Shown here in pieces: positions 5,804 through 6,927 of a stretch of DNA of 6,927 bases. Under the pieces are notes generated by a model. The model saw nothing but the letters and a program-made list of their open reading frames with translations. It did no database searches and was not told the DNA's origin. The translations under genes and the position numbers were made by a program. The stretch spans positions 1-6,927 of the forward strand of contig JAFXRX010000137.1 of the NCBI GenBank assembly GCA_017526045.1, given 5' to 3'. The DNA comes from Opitutales bacterium (GTDB taxonomy: Bacteria > Verrucomicrobiota > Verrucomicrobiia > Opitutales > Intestinicryptomonadaceae). Numbering within the stretch: position 1 is the stretch's first letter; the number at the start of each line of letters is the position of its first letter.

Positions 5804-6490
5804 ATGAAAACATCAAACTATATAAAACTCGCGGGCATCGCCGCCATGGCGCTGCTTGCTTCACCATTGGCAAACGCTATGACAGACAAAGAAAAGGAAT
5901 ACCTCAAACTCTACGGAATGATTACCTGCGAGCGCGTCGGCGCAAACCAGCTCGCCCTCTCGCCGGAGGAAGCTAAAATTTTCCTCGAAGGCGTCGAGGC
6001 CCGCATCAAGGGAGAGCTCATCCCCGAGAGCGCGCAGGAAACCGTAATGGGCATGAACGAATTTTTGTCCGACCGCGCCGAAAAAGTCATGAAGGCGCAG
6101 GCGGAAAAGAACAAGGCTGTCTACGAAGATTTTTGGAAGAAAGTCGACGCGGAAAAGGGCGTCGTAAAAACCAACAGCGGCTTGCGCTATAAAATTTTAA
6201 AGGAAGGCGAAAAGCCGCTGCCCACAGAGGATTCCACTGTGAAGGTCGACTATGTCGGCACGCTGCCCGACGGAAGGGAATTTGACGCGTCCGCGCGCCA
6301 TGGCGGGCCGGCGGAATTTCCGCTTGCCAATGTTGTGCCGGGTTTCCGCGAGGGTTTGCAGAAGGTTGGCAAGGGCGGCAAAATTCAGCTCTACATTCCT
6401 GCGGAGTTGGGTTATGGCAACAGGGCGATGGGCATAATTCCTGCGGGGTCTCCGCTGGTATTTGTTGTCGACATCATCGACTTCCAGTAA
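5804..6490 (+). CDS. Secreted FKBP-type peptidyl-prolyl cis-trans isomerase (FkpA/FklB-like)
   Basis: This periplasmic folding factor catalyses cis-trans isomerisation of Xaa-Pro bonds. It has 228 residues from the ATG at 5804. A typical signal peptide is present: Lys-containing n-region, hydrophobic LAGIAAMALLASPL (9-22), and ANA (23-25) as a signal peptidase I site. There is no lipobox cysteine, so it should be soluble. Residues about 28-120 are the helical FKBP_N dimerisation region, rich in Lys and Glu. Residues about 121-228 are the FKBP domain, starting SGLRYKIL. The binding-pocket residues are visible: Tyr150, Phe160-Asp161, Phe172, VVPGF (177-181), Tyr204 in ELGYG, IPAG (212-215) and Phe220. 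The pocket tryptophan is replaced by Phe181, which is common in this subgroup. A TTG at 5756 could add 16 residues, but that Lys/Thr run would displace the signal peptide. No Shine-Dalgarno sequence is visible. The TAA stop coincides with the left end of a large inverted repeat. Confidence 0.94.
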   Translation: MKTSNYIKLAGIAAMALLASPLANAMTDKEKEYLKLYGMITCERVGANQLALSPEEAKIFLEGVEARIKGELIPESAQETVMGMNEFLSDRAEKVMKAQAEKNKAVYEDFWKKVDAEKGVVKTNSGLRYKILKEGEKPLPTEDSTVKVDYVGTLPDGREFDASARHGGPAEFPLANVVPGFREGLQKVGKGGKIQLYIPAELGYGNRAMGIIPAGSPLVFVVDIIDFQ

Positions 6491-6519
6491 AAAGCGGGGA
6501 GGAGCGGGAAAGAAAAAAC

Positions 6520-6543
6520 AAACTATTTTGGAAAATAGTTTTT
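6520..6543 (+). terminator. A/T-stem terminator after the FKBP gene, possibly bidirectional
   Basis: AAACTATTTT (6520-6529) pairs perfectly with AAAATAGTTT (6532-6541) around GG, and the T run 6539-6543 overlaps the 3' strand. On the minus strand the same stem is followed by GTTTTTT. The stem is long but weak (one G-C pair), so termination efficiency is uncertain. Its left strand also belongs to the surrounding 19-bp inverted repeat, so two pairings compete. Confidence 0.45.
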
Positions 6544-6545
6544 GA

Positions 6546-6570
6546 AATTAGAGCGGCTACGCCGCGACCG
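6546..6570 (+). repeat. GC-hairpin repeat, copy 1
   Basis: AATTAGAGCGGCT (6546-6558) is identical to 6792-6804. Over 25 nt the two copies match at 21 positions, and the differences fall mainly in the hairpin loop and just after it. The core folds as GCGGC (6553-6557), loop TAC, GCCGC (6561-6565). Copies are in the same orientation, 246 bp apart, each directly after an A/T or mixed hairpin with a T run. This resembles a REP-like intergenic repeat unit; no known family was recognised. Confidence 0.65.
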
Positions 6571-6607
6571 TAAAAGAAGTTTGTTTTTTCTTTCCCTTGC
6601 GCTCCAT

Positions 6608-6663
6608 GTTGGGATTTTTCGGGGGGCAGTACTTAGTACAGCACCCCGCTCAAAATCCACAAC
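6608..6663. other. Long imperfect hairpin (right arm of the element)
   Basis: Four consecutive stems can form. GTTG (6608-6611) pairs with CAAC (6660-6663). GGATTTT (6612-6618) pairs with AAAATCC (6652-6658), with A6659 bulged. CGGGG (6620-6624) pairs with CCCCG (6644-6648). GC (6626-6627) pairs with GC (6641-6642). An apical GTAC-TTA-GTAC hairpin (6629-6639) closes it. Small internal loops separate the stems. It fills most of the space between the left arm and the right terminal repeat. Confidence 0.6.
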
Positions 6664-6690
6664 AGCATCGCGCATCCTCCCCGCTTTTTA

Positions 6691-6744
6691 CCCCTCACAA
6701 CCGCGCAAGACGCACCACGCAGAGCGTACACAGCGTTTCCACAC
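6691..6744. other. Short spacer between structured modules, no gene seen
   Basis: This C/A-rich stretch contains a small ACGC-AGA-GCGT hairpin (6717-6727) and several GCGT/ACGC words. Open frames that cross it (for example 6542-6793) give basic, low-complexity peptides with no recognisable domain and run through hairpin sequence, so I do not call them genes. Confidence 0.4.
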
Positions 6745-6757
6745 GAGGAAGAAAGTT

Positions 6758-6791
6758 AGAATTCCCAAAAGAACAAGGGAATTCTTTTTTT
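6758..6791 (+). terminator. Intrinsic-terminator-like hairpin
   Basis: AGAATTCCC (6758-6766) pairs perfectly with GGGAATTCT (6777-6785) around a 10-nt A-rich loop, followed by T7 (6785-6791). A 9-bp stem plus a T run on the plus strand has the form of a rho-independent terminator. It lies 268 nt beyond the FKBP stop, so it would be a backup or would end a transcript of the preceding element. Confidence 0.6.
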
Positions 6792-6816
6792 AATTAGAGC
6801 GGCTTTGCCGCATCCG
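6792..6816 (+). repeat. GC-hairpin repeat, copy 2
   Basis: This is the second copy of the repeat at 6546-6570. It folds as GCGGC (6799-6803), loop TTT, GCCGC (6807-6811), with the identical 13-nt leader AATTAGAGCGGCT. Confidence 0.65.
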
Positions 6817-6838
6817 AAAAAAAATTTTTTCTTCTCTC

Positions 6839-6927
6839 TTTTTTGGACTTATTTTTTTCGTTAAGTTTCTGGCAGCGGGCGCAGAGCAAAAGCGTTAGAG
6901 CAAAGCATAACGAGGACAAAAATAAAA
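6839..6927. other. Right-edge spacer, possible leader of a gene outside the window
   Basis: No coding frame is visible. The segment has T runs, then a near-repeat (GAGCAAAAGC / GAGCAAAGC) and a CGTTA/TAACG inverted repeat (6893-6897 / 6908-6912). The last bases read GAGGACAAAAATAAAA, in which GAGG (6912-6915) could be a ribosome binding site for a gene starting just past 6927. That gene is not seen. Confidence 0.25.

Larger units (their letters stand above)
6488..6690. repeat. 203-bp nested inverted-repeat element (MITE-like or structured RNA)
   Basis: The ends form a perfect 16-bp inverted repeat: TAAAAAGCGGGGAGGA (6488-6503) and its exact complement at 6675-6690. Both ends carry the dinucleotide TA, as expected if a MITE of the IS630/Tc1-mariner type had duplicated a TA target. 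Inside lie two arms. The left arm (6501-6605) is closed by a perfect 19-bp inverted repeat (6506-6524 / 6578-6596), extended by GGAGC/GCTCC across a 4-nt bulge, and contains two hairpins. The right arm (6608-6663) is one long imperfect hairpin. Almost every base can pair. No open frame inside resembles a transposase or any protein. Mobility and transcription are both inference; the pairing itself is read directly. Confidence 0.72.
6745..6838 (+). repeat. Second copy of the hairpin/GC-hairpin module
   Basis: The same order of parts as 6506-6596 recurs. An outer purine/pyrimidine stem is formed by GAGGAAGAAA (6745-6754) pairing with TTTCTTC and CTC (6828-6834, 6836-6838) with T6835 bulged. Inside are a hairpin with a T run (6758-6791) and the GC-hairpin repeat (6792-6816). 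The outer stems and first hairpins differ in sequence between the two modules while the pairing is kept, which suggests that structure rather than sequence is retained. The outer stem here is purine-rich and could pair by chance. Confidence 0.45.

Noticed and set aside
6542..6797. Two overlapping small open frames in the right-hand spacer
   Set aside because: They run through inverted repeats and terminator-like hairpins and give basic low-complexity peptides, with no ribosome binding site or homology I can recognise.
6488..6927. CRISPR array
   Set aside because: There are only two copies of the 25-nt repeat, 246 bp apart and imperfect, with no regular spacers.

Overview
The window looks like chromosomal DNA from a Gram-negative, probably anaerobic or host-associated bacterium. 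The genes are fairly GC-rich. The spacers are very A/T-rich with long A and T runs, and most start codons have no Shine-Dalgarno sequence. These traits, and the resemblance of the TPR membrane protein to my recollection of Opitutales/Puniceicoccales proteins, point loosely to Verrucomicrobiota. No marker gene in the window fixes the taxonomy.

Layout. The left end holds the 5' half of a tRNA-Thr(GGU) on the minus strand, cut by the window edge. Two further minus-strand genes follow: a single-pass membrane TPR protein (YfgM/TPR_21-like, 330-1076) and a YidE/AspT-type membrane transporter with two central RCK_C domains (1227-2882). A tandem-hairpin terminator and a good promoter candidate separate them, so they look independently transcribed. 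A divergent spacer with a long hairpin (2934-2981) leads into a plus-strand group: ogt (DNA repair methyltransferase), an FkbH-type HAD-IIIC/GNAT protein, a VOC (glyoxalase/epimerase fold) protein that overlaps the FkbH gene by 4 bp, and a secreted FKBP-type peptidyl-prolyl isomerase.

How the genes fit together. The FkbH and VOC genes are translationally coupled and probably act in one pathway, since FkbH enzymes make or transfer small acyl units onto carriers. No carrier protein, synthase or glycosyltransferase is present, so the product is unknown. The TPR protein, the transporter and the FKBP are plausible envelope housekeeping functions without an obvious shared pathway.

The right-hand 437 bp (6491-6927) has no believable gene but is unusually structured. 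A perfect 16-bp inverted repeat (6488-6503 / 6675-6690) starts on the FKBP stop codon and encloses a perfect 19-bp inverted repeat, an A/T hairpin, a GC hairpin and a long imperfect hairpin. A second copy of the hairpin-plus-GC-hairpin module lies at 6745-6838. The element has TA at both ends, as expected of a MITE. Its geometry also resembles a retron-type or other multi-branched non-coding RNA. This is the part of the window most worth following up. No CRISPR array, transposase or rRNA was found.
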